A stretch of 64,000 nucleotides of DNA from Vibrio coralliilyticus ATCC BAA-450 (GTDB taxonomy: Bacteria > Pseudomonadota > Gammaproteobacteria > Enterobacterales > Vibrionaceae): assembly GCF_000176135.1 (NCBI RefSeq), contig NZ_ACZN01000014.1, forward strand, positions 186,001 through 250,000, read 5' to 3'. Both the position numbers and the translations under genes were made by a program. Each line of letters opens with the position of its first letter. The first letter of the stretch is position 1. Below the pieces are notes generated by a model that saw nothing but the letters and a program-made list of their open reading frames with translations, did no database searches and was not told where the DNA came from. Shown one piece after another: positions 15,822 through 24,387 of the stretch.

Positions 15822-16805
15822 ATGATGGTCATTGTCCCGCTAGAAGATATTAAATCCTTAGTCTCGTTACCAGAAGCAATTGAGTCTGTACGAGATGCAT
15901 TTGTGTCATTCTCGGCAGGGTTGGTCAGCCAACCACAACCAATGCAAATGTTGTTTAACGAAAGCGATGGTAGCTTCTTTGGTGATTGCCATGTAAAGGC
16001 AGCTCAAAAGGGTCAACACCCTTACTATGTTATTAAAATTGCGTCTGGTTTCTATAAGAATACCGAGAAAAGCTTACCAGCAAATAGTGGGCTTAGCTTG
16101 GTTATGTCGTCTGAAACTGGTCGCCCTATAGCAATGTTGAATGATGACGGTTGGTTAACTCAGATACGCACTGCCGCAGCGGGTGCATTGGCTGCATCTT
16201 TAAAAACCGTAGATAAAGAAGCTTGCGTTGGCATCATTGGAACAGGAACTCAGGCATATTGGCAGGCTTCATTTATTACCCAGCATATGGGCTTAAAGCG
16301 CATTGCTGTAGCTGGACGATCCTATGATTCGAGTGTTGAGTTATGTGAAAGGTTAAACCGTGACTTCGATGTAACTGCTGTAGCTATGCATTCAGCCAAG
16401 GAAGTATGCGAGGTAAGCCAGATCCTAGTGACCATAACACCAGCTACGCAGCCAATTGTTACCAAAGACGACTTACCAGAGAGTCTACATATTATAGCGG
16501 TGGGAGCTGATAGCCCAGGTAAGAACGAAATTGACCCTCAAATCTTGGCTGACGCTGATTATATAGTGACTGATAACCATCAGCAGTGTCTTCATCATGG
16601 TGATTTTGGCGTAGCTGTACGGGAAAAATTGGTAAAAGAGGACTCTGATATTTCACTTCCACATCTTTTGGCAGGAAAGAATCCAGAAGCAGACTTTGCA
16701 TCAGCCAAAATAACTGTTGTTGATTTGACTGGTATCGGAGCACAAGACTTAGCAATTGCCAGTTTGGTTGTTGATAAATTGAAATGCAAAGATTGCTTGC
16801 AATAG
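15822..16805 (+). CDS. ornithine cyclodeaminase/mu-crystallin-family dehydrogenase
   Basis: About 327 aa. Rossmann nucleotide-binding motif GIIGTGTQAYWQASFI (residues 138-153), substrate-site Lys in YYVIKIASGF, QIRTAAAGALAA with the conserved Arg, and DNHQQCLHHGDF near the C-terminus. Family members are NAD(P)-dependent: ornithine cyclodeaminase, DauB-type arginine dehydrogenase, alanine dehydrogenase. The pairing with a DauR-like regulator resembles dauBAR, but the flavin D-arginine dehydrogenase (DauA) is replaced by an aminotransferase. The start could be 15822 or the next codon (MM). A good terminator follows at 16874. Confidence 0.88.
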   Translation: MMVIVPLEDIKSLVSLPEAIESVRDAFVSFSAGLVSQPQPMQMLFNESDGSFFGDCHVKAAQKGQHPYYVIKIASGFYKNTEKSLPANSGLSLVMSSETGRPIAMLNDDGWLTQIRTAAAGALAASLKTVDKEACVGIIGTGTQAYWQASFITQHMGLKRIAVAGRSYDSSVELCERLNRDFDVTAVAMHSAKEVCEVSQILVTITPATQPIVTKDDLPESLHIIAVGADSPGKNEIDPQILADADYIVTDNHQQCLHHGDFGVAVREKLVKEDSDISLPHLLAGKNPEADFASAKITVVDLTGIGAQDLAIASLVVDKLKCKDCLQ

Positions 16806-16873
16806 TGTTTCCATATAAACAATCATTCTAGCTTCTAAGTAGCGGATAACTGACCATTATCAGTTATGACTTT

Positions 16874-16904
16874 AAGCCAATGGCACTCCCATTGGCTTTT
16901 TAAT
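16874..16904 (+). terminator. rho-independent terminator of the dauR-like operon
   Basis: Perfect 10-bp stem AAGCCAATGG / CCATTGGCTT with a 5-base loop, then TTTAAT. Confidence 0.85.
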
Positions 16905-17198
16905 ATTAGATTTAGTTATCTATTACTATATGTTCGAAACTCATTTTGGGGCATTTCTGAGTTACAAAGTGCCAACTATAAAGAGTCTGGATTTAGGGGA
17001 GTCCGTGAATTGTCTAAATTAGCTATCCATAATTGAAGCATGTGGCGGCGACTCTGACGGTTTGGGCTGATGTATGGAAGCAACGCTTCGTTGAATAGTA
17101 AATGCTAAGCCTTAATTCGACCCTACAGATCCAACAACAGAAATCGATGAAACCTGACGCCGCATCCGTGTCGGCACGGAGGTTGGCAGCGCGAATAG
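16905..17198. other. gap without recognisable gene
   Basis: A short minus-strand frame (17023-17211) has no ribosome binding site or recognisable domain. The stretch 17030-17200 is more GC-rich than the DNA on either side and could be a fragment of an older gene, but I could not place it. Confidence 0.4.
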
Positions 17199-17411
17199 TT
17201 ACGCGCCCCAAAACTGTATTAGCCTGACGACACTCGGCAAAATGATGTAAGAGGTGAATGGAACAATGATCGCCAGCAGTATCATTAACCTGATTAATTC
17301 ATTGTCTGGTAGATAGGGATGAAGCACTTTAGGTAGGAAATAGACCATAGGAAGCAAAGACCAATATGTTGCTATGGCCATGACGTGTTTGCTCGGAGTA
17401 TTCGCTTTCAT
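17199..17411 (-). CDS. small two-helix membrane protein
   Basis: 71 aa from ATG at 17411. Helix 1 covers MAIATYWSLLPMVYFL and helix 2 LIRLMILLAIIVPFTSYIILPSVVRLI. It resembles the small membrane proteins or C-terminal membrane pairs found next to antibiotic-biosynthesis-monooxygenase genes and YcaC/pirin clusters (pattern: hydrophobic N-helix, L-P-R/N-x-x-R linker, V-P-hydroxyl-Y/W motif). Function unknown. It follows the YcaC-type gene on the same strand. Confidence 0.6.
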   Translation of the reverse strand: MKANTPSKHVMAIATYWSLLPMVYFLPKVLHPYLPDNELIRLMILLAIIVPFTSYIILPSVVRLIQFWGA

Positions 17412-17479
17412 GAGTTTATCCTGTTGATAATGAAAGGGCTGCAATAATTCGCGAGCGAACGATTACAGCGCCTCTATCT

Positions 17480-18073
17480 TTAGTGCAGTTTAGACAGAAT
17501 TTCTTCAAACAATACTTGAATTAACTTGCCACCGTTTTCACTACTCCAGTCTTGAGCTAGCTCTGCAATTAACTGGTTGGTTGATGTTAACGTCACACCA
17601 TGGCTTTCCATGCGTCTTAACGCCGTTTCATCGGCAAGGGTCGTCGGTGAGCCAGAGCCATCTACTACAACCTGTACGTTATAGCCTTGAGCGATCGCTG
17701 TGATAGCTGGGTAGACCACGCACACATCCGTTGTGATACCAGCAATAATGAGGTTTTTACGTCCGGTTGCTTCGACGGCGGCGGCAAATGGTTCGTCTTT
17801 CATGCTGTCGACAATACCAGCTCGAAGGATGCGCTTTTCGTATGCCTCGGGAACGGCTTGGATCAACTCATCAAAAAGGGGCCCTTGGGCTTGGTCTTCC
17901 ATGCTTGATGTGAGAATCAGCGGCATACCCGTTTCCTTCGCCGCTCGCGCCAAAGCGACCGTATTTTTCTTAATCTCATCCAGTGCTAAGGACCCAACCC
18001 AGCCCATGGTGCCTACCTGATGATCGATGAGTAACATTACTGAGTTTTCTGGAGTAAAAGTTGTCGTATTCAT
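17480..18073 (-). CDS. isochorismatase-fold cysteine hydrolase (YcaC-like)
   Basis: 197 aa. Catalytic elements of the isochorismatase-like fold are present: Asp in LLIDHQVG, the Lys region KRILRAGIVDSM, and the nucleophile Cys in AGITTDVCVVYPA preceded by the cis-peptide VxG-type turn. Length and sequence match YcaC-type hydrolases of unknown substrate. ATG at 18073 follows GAGGT. It lies 14 bp downstream of the pirin gene on the same strand, so they are cotranscribed; the divergent LysR regulator at 19029 is the likely controller. Confidence 0.9.
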   Translation of the reverse strand: MNTTTFTPENSVMLLIDHQVGTMGWVGSLALDEIKKNTVALARAAKETGMPLILTSSMEDQAQGPLFDELIQAVPEAYEKRILRAGIVDSMKDEPFAAAVEATGRKNLIIAGITTDVCVVYPAITAIAQGYNVQVVVDGSGSPTTLADETALRRMESHGVTLTSTNQLIAELAQDWSSENGGKLIQVLFEEILSKLH

Positions 18074-18087
18074 AATTAACCTCGTTT

Positions 18088-18921
18088 TTAAGAGAATGGA
18101 TGAGTGCCATTGATTTGCAGCTGCCGAATGTTTTTTGCACCTGCGATTAAATTGGTTGTATTGCTATGAACAGAAGCGCCATTGGAAATGATCTCCTGAT
18201 CGAGAGGGGTGCCTGAAATGAGTAGAAACTCGGCGCCTTGGCTCTGTGCGTTCACGACGATGGGGCTCACTTCCGGTTCAAAAATGCCCAGCTCACCGGC
18301 CAAGAGTTGAACCCCGCCAGTATGTAAGGCGCCTTTTCGAACGTAGATGAATGCCGTGCGATGAGACGCGTGGCTTAACTGAGTCCATTGGCTGTCCGCG
18401 TCCAATTGAACATGCAGGTATGACATATCAACTGGCGACTCGGCGGGACTTTGTTGCTGCTGGTATTGCCCGATAAGGATTTTGGTTTTTGAACCCGCCG
18501 TGCTGATACTGGGGATGTCCTGAAGCGGCAGCGTGGAATAGCGGACAGGCCCCATTTCTGAGTCGCTTTTAGGTAAGGCTACCCAAAGTTGAAAGGCTTC
18601 TGCTGCGCGCTGATTGGGGTAAACGGTTTCTTTGTGCAGCACCCCAGAACCCGCTGCCATCACTTGGATGCCTCCGGCGATAAGCAATCCAGAGTGACCG
18701 CCCGTATCCTCATGAGCAATGTCCCCAATTTGAGGGTAGCTAATGGTGGCTACGCCGGAGTGACCATGAAAGTCAAACCCCGTGGTAGTGGTGACATTAG
18801 TAAGAGAAAAGTGGTCCCAAAGGACAAACGGGTTCAGTTGTGTCACGTTCGTTGAATCAACGAAGCGATTCACTGGACCATGTTTGTGGCCATGTCTGAT
18901 TTCTGTGATTTGTCTGCTCAT
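18088..18921 (-). CDS. pirin-family bicupin
   Basis: About 277 aa. N-terminal cupin with the metal-binding pattern of pirins: FDFHGHSGVATISYP, EDTGGHSGLL and GSGVLHKETVYP (His/His/His/Glu ligands). The C-terminal cupin (RTAFIYVRKGALHTGG) is more variable. Pirins are iron proteins; some act as quercetinases and some as transcription cofactors. Start ATG 18921 is used rather than 18930. It is the first gene of the pirin-YcaC unit, and shares a 107-bp gap with the LysR gene. Confidence 0.92.
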   Translation of the reverse strand: MSRQITEIRHGHKHGPVNRFVDSTNVTQLNPFVLWDHFSLTNVTTTTGFDFHGHSGVATISYPQIGDIAHEDTGGHSGLLIAGGIQVMAAGSGVLHKETVYPNQRAAEAFQLWVALPKSDSEMGPVRYSTLPLQDIPSISTAGSKTKILIGQYQQQQSPAESPVDMSYLHVQLDADSQWTQLSHASHRTAFIYVRKGALHTGGVQLLAGELGIFEPEVSPIVVNAQSQGAEFLLISGTPLDQEIISNGASVHSNTTNLIAGAKNIRQLQINGTHPFS

Positions 18922-19028
18922 GACGGTCAATCCTGTCTCAATTTCTATTGATAAAGACTATGGCAGGACCTATCATTTTATTAGATGGTTTAATTGGGTT
19001 TGTTAATCCCGTTTTTGGAAGTAATGAT

Positions 19029-19925
19029 ATGAATCTTAACGATATCAAGGTCTTTATCAGTGTTGTGGAGGCCGGAAGCTTTGCAGGAGCCAGTCAGTTT
19101 TTGGCGATGCCTTCGACGACCGTGAGCAGGAAAGTGGTGCAGCTAGAAGAAAACCTTGGGGTTAAGCTCTTGCACAGAAGTACGAGAAAGCTGTCGTTAA
19201 CTGAAGAAGGGCGGCATTATTTTCAACTGTGTCAGCAGCACCTTGTCGCGCTTGAAGAGGCGAATGATTTAGTCAGGCAAGCCCAATCAGAGCCGAAAGG
19301 TAAGATCCGTATCTCGTCGCCTTTTGATTTTGCTGTCCAATATGTTCAGCCGTGGATCACGGAGTTTTTAAAAGCCTACCCCGAAATCAGCATTGAATTG
19401 GACACATCCGACAGCTACGTCAATATGGTCGAAAATCGAATTGATGTCGCGTTTCGTTCAGGGCAATTACAAGATTCCTCGTTAATTGCGAGGAGGATTG
19501 GCCCCAAGCACAGTGTTTGTTGCGCCAGTCCTGACTTTTTGAAGGCGGCCGGAAACATTAAGCACCCAGAAGATTTGGCAAACGTCGACTGTCTGCTCAT
19601 GAGCCAATCACTATCAAACAACCAATGGCATTTCACCAAGCAAGAACAGCACTATCCCATCAACGTATCAGGCAAGTATGCCTCGACCAGTATGCACCTC
19701 ATCATAGAGTCGGCGCTTAATGGTCTGGGGGCGGCGTATGTTCCTTTCGCCCTAGTGAAAACGCATCTTGAAAGTGGCCAGCTCGTGCAAGTGTTACAGG
19801 ATTACGAAACCCCTAAGTCGAACATGTTTGTGATATACCAATCCCACAAGTACATGACAAAAGCCATCAGACTGTTCATCGATCACACTCTAGACAAGGT
19901 GTCACCTCACGCGCCGTGGACCTAA
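19029..19925 (+). CDS. LysR-family regulator (CrgA-like branch)
   Basis: About 298 aa. Helix-turn-helix: MNLNDIKVFISVVEAGSFAGASQFL, MPSTTVSRKVVQLEENLGVKLLHRSTRKLSLTEEG. Effector domain: KGKIRISSPFDFAVQYVQPWITEFLKAYPEI and the IDVAFRSGQLQDSSLIARRI segment, typical of LysR proteins next to pirin, isochorismatase or oxidoreductase genes. The frame is open from 18948, but ATG 19029 fits the family. Its divergent placement makes the pirin-YcaC unit the likely target. Confidence 0.9.
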   Translation: MNLNDIKVFISVVEAGSFAGASQFLAMPSTTVSRKVVQLEENLGVKLLHRSTRKLSLTEEGRHYFQLCQQHLVALEEANDLVRQAQSEPKGKIRISSPFDFAVQYVQPWITEFLKAYPEISIELDTSDSYVNMVENRIDVAFRSGQLQDSSLIARRIGPKHSVCCASPDFLKAAGNIKHPEDLANVDCLLMSQSLSNNQWHFTKQEQHYPINVSGKYASTSMHLIIESALNGLGAAYVPFALVKTHLESGQLVQVLQDYETPKSNMFVIYQSHKYMTKAIRLFIDHTLDKVSPHAPWT

Positions 19926-19965
19926 CAACCAAAATGTAAGATGTCCGTGTCCGGTCATCGCGATC

Positions 19966-20214
19966 CTAGCCCAACGCTTTATCATACTGGCGCTCAACAC
20001 GGCGATTATTCTCACTTCTTCTCCTGTCTGAGAAGGCAACCTCTTGCTTCAAATGCAAGTAACAGTCATAACGCTCGGGTGTTAGGTTGCCGATTTTCTG
20101 TTCCTGTTGGCCAGCACAGCCATCCTCTCCCTGATGCTGGCAGTTTCTGAATTTACACCGTTTTGAGAGGGAGGATATTTCCTCAAACACGGCGTTAATG
20201 TCGTCGGTGGATGT
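19966..20214 (-). pseudogene. RsgA (YjeQ) C-terminal fragment
   Basis: The minus frame encodes DINAVFEEISSLSKRCKFRNCQHQ, then EDGCAGQQEQKIGNLTPERYDCYLHLKQEVAFSDRR. The spacing Cys-x5-Cys, His, and Cys matches the RsgA zinc domain, and the following Tyr-Leu-Lys-Gln helix is also right. The GTPase and OB domains are missing and a stop (TAG) lies upstream at 20215-20217, so this is a broken remnant beside the island border. Confidence 0.75.
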
Positions 20215-20399
20215 CTAAGCTTGTCTTAGTCACCTTTTTACATAATCAATAGATACAGTAGATTACATAACACCAAGACAACAGCGTCACTGGCTACGGC
20301 GTAATCGCACTAGCGTGTGACTACCGAGCCAGAAGAGCTATGGAGTCAGAATGGGTGTTAAAAATGAGCGAAGGGTCAAAAGAATCGCAGGGTGAGTTC

Positions 20400-20715
20400 G
20401 TTGACTCCTAAGTGGTGGCTGGTTAGCCTAATAAAGCACTGGCAAAATCCAGTGCCGGGATTAGCACCCCGTTGAATAGCACATAGCGCATCGATTCAGA
20501 CTAACCCTCTGACAATGTGTGGCTTAGGCACACCCGTAAGTCGTGAATGCATTCGAGATAATCACTTCACGCCCGTTTTATGGTGAGCTGGGCAGGGCAG
20601 CTCATTGTAGCTGGCCGTTACTATGTGGACGGTAGTGCTAACCTTGTTCAGTTCACCACCCTTTAGTGGGGTTGAAGCCTCTGGGTGGTGTGGGTTCTTC
20701 CACTGGGAGGTTGCT
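20400..20715 (+). ncRNA. conserved structured leader upstream of the 159-aa gene (copy 1)
   Basis: Conserved with 38096-38410. Hairpin 1: GCACTGG / CCAGTGC (20436-20442 and 20449-20455), where the loop differs between copies (CAAAAT vs CAACAT) but the stem does not. Hairpin 2: CACCACCC / GGGTGGTG (20654-20661 and 20683-20690). A GTGG/CCAC pair just before the GGGAGG ribosome binding site could compete with hairpin 2. This suggests an RNA leader or attenuator; it could also be DNA-level (origin or recombination site). Confidence 0.5.
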
Positions 20716-21195
20716 ATGCCCCATGCGATACTCGAACACCTCGACCACGTTTGTCATCAAGCCTTGCAACACACATCCACTCAGCCGCGCCAACTGCGCG
20801 ACATTTCCAACGCCTTTGATACCCTTAAGCACCAAGAAAACACGCCATGCCCTTGGCTAGAAACCGCCGTGGAGTATGGGGTGTTGTCCCGTTGGTTACA
20901 AAGGGATCTGCCGAGCGCCCCGATGAAGCGTCCCCCGGTTCGTGTGGGATTGCTCCACGGTTTGTCGCGCCAGGCCTACCAGTTGTGTCTGAGTCGTGAT
21001 ATTGACCGGCGCATCTTTCAGCTTCGCCGCCGCAGCGGCGAGAAGGTCGAACTGGTGGCGGTCGGACAGGCAGGAGAAAGGGCCGATCCGCTCAGTCAGA
21101 CTCTGTTGCACATTGCCACGCGAGGCGAGAAATGGTTTGCTTTGTCGAACCATGAACGTCAACAGCTTATTGAGGTGTTAAAGCGAAGCGGGTGA
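20716..21195 (+). CDS. small conserved protein of the flanking repeat (copy 1)
   Basis: About 159 aa from ATG 20716, five bases after GGGAGG. Soluble and basic; likely helical at the N-terminus (MPHAILEHLDHVCHQALQ) with a C-terminal basic segment (RDIDRRIFQLRRRSGEKVELVAVGQAGERADP). No family recognised. The twin at 38411-38890 differs at only a handful of residues. The identical leader and gene at both ends of the island suggest that it belongs to a mobile or recombination-prone module. Confidence 0.65.
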   Translation: MPHAILEHLDHVCHQALQHTSTQPRQLRDISNAFDTLKHQENTPCPWLETAVEYGVLSRWLQRDLPSAPMKRPPVRVGLLHGLSRQAYQLCLSRDIDRRIFQLRRRSGEKVELVAVGQAGERADPLSQTLLHIATRGEKWFALSNHERQQLIEVLKRSG

Positions 21196-21216
21196 GGTTA
21201 TGGCTAAAATATAGGG

Positions 21217-22077
21217 TCAATAGGTCAGATAATCTTTCAGCTCATTTAAGTTCTTCACCACGATTTGTTGTCCTTGAGGATTTAGATCCAGCGTATTGAT
21301 GCCAATGTTGTAAGCATCCAAAACATAACGGATGAGGGCGGCGTTGGTGTGCAGTTCCAATTGGCTGTCTTTCATCCCATAATCATGGGCGATGACGGAT
21401 GCTTGTGTTTCGGTAAATCGCGTATCGGGTGTCAGTTGGATGGTGAGCGGCGTATTCCATCGTTCATCTTTGTCCTTGCCCATGACGAGTTTGTCATTGA
21501 TATCTGGTATGCCTCTAATGCGACTGAGAACAAAATCTCGGTAACCCAGAGCGTGCTCACAATAGGCTCGGACATGCCATCTAAGAGGGGTACAAACTAA
21601 GGTGTGTGGGGAGATCAAGCGCTCAACTTCCAAACCATCTTTCAAGGATGTGTAGCTTATATCGACACGTTTTCTTTCTCTGATGGCTTGCACTAATGGA
21701 CGTAATACTTGTGGCGATATGTTGCGCGTTACAGGGCGCACCATGGAGACATTCTCAAATCCCATATTGAGCTCTTGAAAAGTGACGGCCATATCTTCAC
21801 GGCGTGCCAAAATGTGGAGGTATTCATCGGCATGTCCCCCAGTCAGCTTTGGCACAAAGCGGCTACTGGGTTTATAGCCTTTGAGCTGCTTATCATAAAC
21901 TAGGTTGCCCGGAGCAACATCGGCAAGATAGGTGTTGATGTCCTTCGACGCTTGCTGCCTTCCTATGCCAAAGCTTTGAATTAGATGGTTGGTTGTCAAT
22001 CGCCCTTCCCACAACGCAATCACTTCTATCATTCGGTACCGGAATAAAAGATCCCACCTTATTGGCCACTTACTCAT
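21217..22077 (-). CDS. BrxR/CapW-like WYL-domain regulator
   Basis: About 286 aa. N-terminal winged helix (RWDLLFRYRMIEVIALWEGRLTTNHLIQSFGIGRQQASKDINTYL), a WYL domain in the centre (QAIRERKRVDISYTSLKDG to LVCTPLRWHVRAYCEHALGYRDFVLSRI), and a C-terminal dimerisation-type extension (LNPQGQQIVVKNLNELKDYL). This three-part design is that of BrxR/CapW repressors, which sit at the edge of BREX, CBASS and other defence loci and switch on effector genes. ATG 22077 is preferred to 22095. It is divergent from the nuclease-like gene at 22216, with a candidate operator between them. Confidence 0.88.
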   Translation of the reverse strand: MSKWPIRWDLLFRYRMIEVIALWEGRLTTNHLIQSFGIGRQQASKDINTYLADVAPGNLVYDKQLKGYKPSSRFVPKLTGGHADEYLHILARREDMAVTFQELNMGFENVSMVRPVTRNISPQVLRPLVQAIRERKRVDISYTSLKDGLEVERLISPHTLVCTPLRWHVRAYCEHALGYRDFVLSRIRGIPDINDKLVMGKDKDERWNTPLTIQLTPDTRFTETQASVIAHDYGMKDSQLELHTNAALIRYVLDAYNIGINTLDLNPQGQQIVVKNLNELKDYLTY

Positions 22078-22128
22078 TATCAATTTCCTGTCCAATTATG
22101 CTACGTGTATAAGTAATCAGTATTTACC

Positions 22129-22145
22129 TGTCGCTATTGGCGACA
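22129..22145. promoter_or_regulatory. candidate operator for the WYL regulator
   Basis: Inverted repeat TGTCGC-TATTG-GCGACA in the 138-bp divergent gap between the WYL gene and the nuclease-like gene. It is the only perfect 6-bp-arm palindrome I noticed there. Autoregulatory palindromes in this position are usual for BrxR-type proteins. Confidence 0.5.
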
Positions 22146-22215
22146 TAATATGAGTGAGTAGAAACACCGTCAAGAACATAACCCAATTAGCGTAGTGCAT
22201 TGTCGAGAACCCGGT

Positions 22216-24238
22216 ATGAATTACATCAATAGCGAAAACAAAAATGGCTTGTGGGAACTGGATATAAAAGGAATCAAAGGGCCTATATTGGCCAGTGATT
22301 ACCTCGACCTCTATGGACGTACGCCTGATGAAGCTCGTACCGCTTCGATAAAGAAGAAAATTGTGGTGCACAATGCGAAAGGTGAAGATTTCATTCAATG
22401 TGGCTACTGTGGCCTTTCCGTCAGATACCGCGCACGAAGCGCAACCGCTCGAGCAGCGTTTTATCATAAACATTGTCCGGAATTAGAGGACGTCGATTGC
22501 CCGTTTCACAGTGACTATAAAGGTGGATTGGTCTGCTCAGATAGTGAGCTGCACGAAACGCAATGGCACTTTCGAACCAAACATTTCATTGCAGGTACAT
22601 TGAAGAAATCTGAGACATTAAAATCTGACTCCATTCAAGTGGAGAAGTTTGTCTTTGCACAAACGCGAGGAGCCAACCGATGGCGCAAGCCTGATATTTA
22701 CTTTGAGGACACCAGTGGTAATCGATTTGCCATTGAGTTGATTCAAGGGTGGTTGGAACCTGAGGTCATCCATGCTCGAGAACAATTCTTCATGGCAGAA
22801 GGCATTCACTTGATTTGGTTGTTCAGTGAACATTGGAGTGACGCCATCTTCTATTACGTGATGTACGGGACTGCGCTGGAGAGCTATCATGGCGATTTCG
22901 CCGACTTTGAGCACTTGGTGAAAGACACGCAATGCAATACCTTTGTTTTCTCGGAAGAAGCATTGGAGAAGAGTGAAGCGCAGGGGGAACTCTGCTTTGA
23001 AGCGCACTTTCCAGAATTTGATTTCAAGTTCAATGAGCTGTTTCTCAAGATGAGCTACGGGCATCAAATGGTAACATTGAACGACTTAGCTCTGTCACAC
23101 GACAGGCTGCCTTTTGCGGTCAACACCCAAAGCGCTTTGTTTGAAAAACAGCAAGCACTGGACAGTGCCATTGCACGTAAAGCTCAACAGGATTCTCAAC
23201 GGGCACTTGAACGCATACACAACATATTGAAACTCATTCGCCAACGTAGTGAGCAAGGCACACTGTCGGGCTCGATCCTTCGACACCTTTCGGATGAAAT
23301 TACCGAGCGTTTTGACTACGTGTTGCCAGACCATGCTGGACGAGACTCATTGCATGCGCTTGCTGAACAGACAATTGTTCGAGAAAAGCGGCGACTTCAA
23401 GAGCAACAACACAAAGGCCGCCGCCGCGCGCATGCAAAAGAGCTTCGTGGTTTTAGACGTCAGTTGGTGACAGTCCGGGTAGCACTCCGTGAGGCCAGGA
23501 CGATTCAAGAACTCACTCACCTGAGAGATCATTTATCAGATGTCATGCGTGACTATAGGGCCGTGATCGCCAGCGAGTTGTCCTCCCACCATTGGGAGCG
23601 CTATTCAAACGCCCTGCTGGAGCAGATTGAGAAGCATGTGGAGCGGTTTGCGAGGGACTTACCCAAATCGAGACCTTTGTGGAGGATCACCAATGATCTG
23701 CTGAGTTATCCGCTGGAAAGGCGTTTGCAACTTTTCGATACTCACAGTCCTTTGGCGATAGAGATGTCGCAGCAGTTGTCAGCGTACCTGGTCAATAAAT
23801 CTCCTCAAGAATCGCTGGTCTTTCAAGAAAGGTTGAACGAGATTAAACGCCGAACAAAACAGCAATACCTGAACACTCAATGGAGAGTGTTAATGGAAAG
23901 TTGGTCCCCCGGATTTTCACTACCAACCTGTGATAGACGCTGCGGGCGAGCTACTTTGCCTTGATGCGCCATCGGAATTGATTGGGCACGAGCAAGATTG
24001 GGTTGAAGAGGCCCTGAATACTTTCGTAGAACAGCTAGCAACATTGATTGGTGAGTTTTATGGCAAAGCATTGATGAAGTCACGCACACAAATCGATCAT
24101 GGGAAGCTAGGTAAACTCTTGATCTTTTGGAACTGGTTAGAATCAAGTCGCTACATATACGATCAACCGGAAGCCATTGACCAGGCAGAGCGATTGTGGC
24201 GCTATCTTAATAACAACACGACTTCTACCATTGAATGA
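22216..24238 (+). pseudogene. CoiA/DUF6035-like PD-(D/E)XK protein, with a frameshift
   Basis: Residues about 60-110 hold a zinc-ribbon-like Cys/His cluster (CGYCGLSVRYR, FYHKHCPELEDVDCPFH), residues 155-200 the nuclease-type core RKPDIYFEDTSGNRFAIELIQGW followed by EQFFMAEGIHLIWLF, as in CoiA/DUF6035 proteins; the rest is long, charged and helical (likely coiled coil). The first frame stops at 23964. Removing one C from the five-C run at 23906-23910 joins it to the frame ending at 24238, giving WSPDFHYQPVIDAAGELLCL and a sensible C-terminus. GTG at 22195 is an alternative start. Either truncated, phase-variable or a sequencing slip. Confidence 0.72.
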
Positions 24239-24387
24239 GAACGTAGCGGGATATCCATAAAAATGCATTATAATATCGATATCTCTACCATATTCACATA
24301 ATTGCACTCTATAGTTGTGTATTTTCATAGTGCATTATACTCTGGTTCTATCCTTATGATTTGAAACGTTATTTTGGTGGTTCGTGG
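24239..24387 (+). promoter_or_regulatory. AT-rich gap with possible promoter for the helicase/topoisomerase operon
   Basis: Contains the inverted pair GCACT (24303-24307) and AGTGC (24332-24336) and two TGCATTATA words (24263, 24334), the second giving TATACT as a possible -10 element. No convincing -35 at ideal spacing. It is the only gap longer than a few bases between the nuclease-like gene and the operon. Confidence 0.35.

Larger units (their letters stand above)
20359..21195 (+). repeat. island-flanking direct repeat, copy 1
   Basis: About 837 bp shared with 38055-38890 in the same orientation. Identity is very high from about 20640 to the stop at 21195, patchy at 20475-20620, and again high at 20400-20470. 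Similarity stops at the stop codon of the small gene. The two copies bracket the WYL/topoisomerase/retron region. Confidence 0.88.

Noticed and set aside
17023..17211. 62-codon minus frame upstream of the small membrane protein gene
   Set aside because: No recognisable motif or start signal.
20401..20470. tRNA-like or CRISPR repeat structure in the repeat leader
   Set aside because: Hairpins lack tRNA arm geometry and there is no regular spacing of repeats; treated as a leader.
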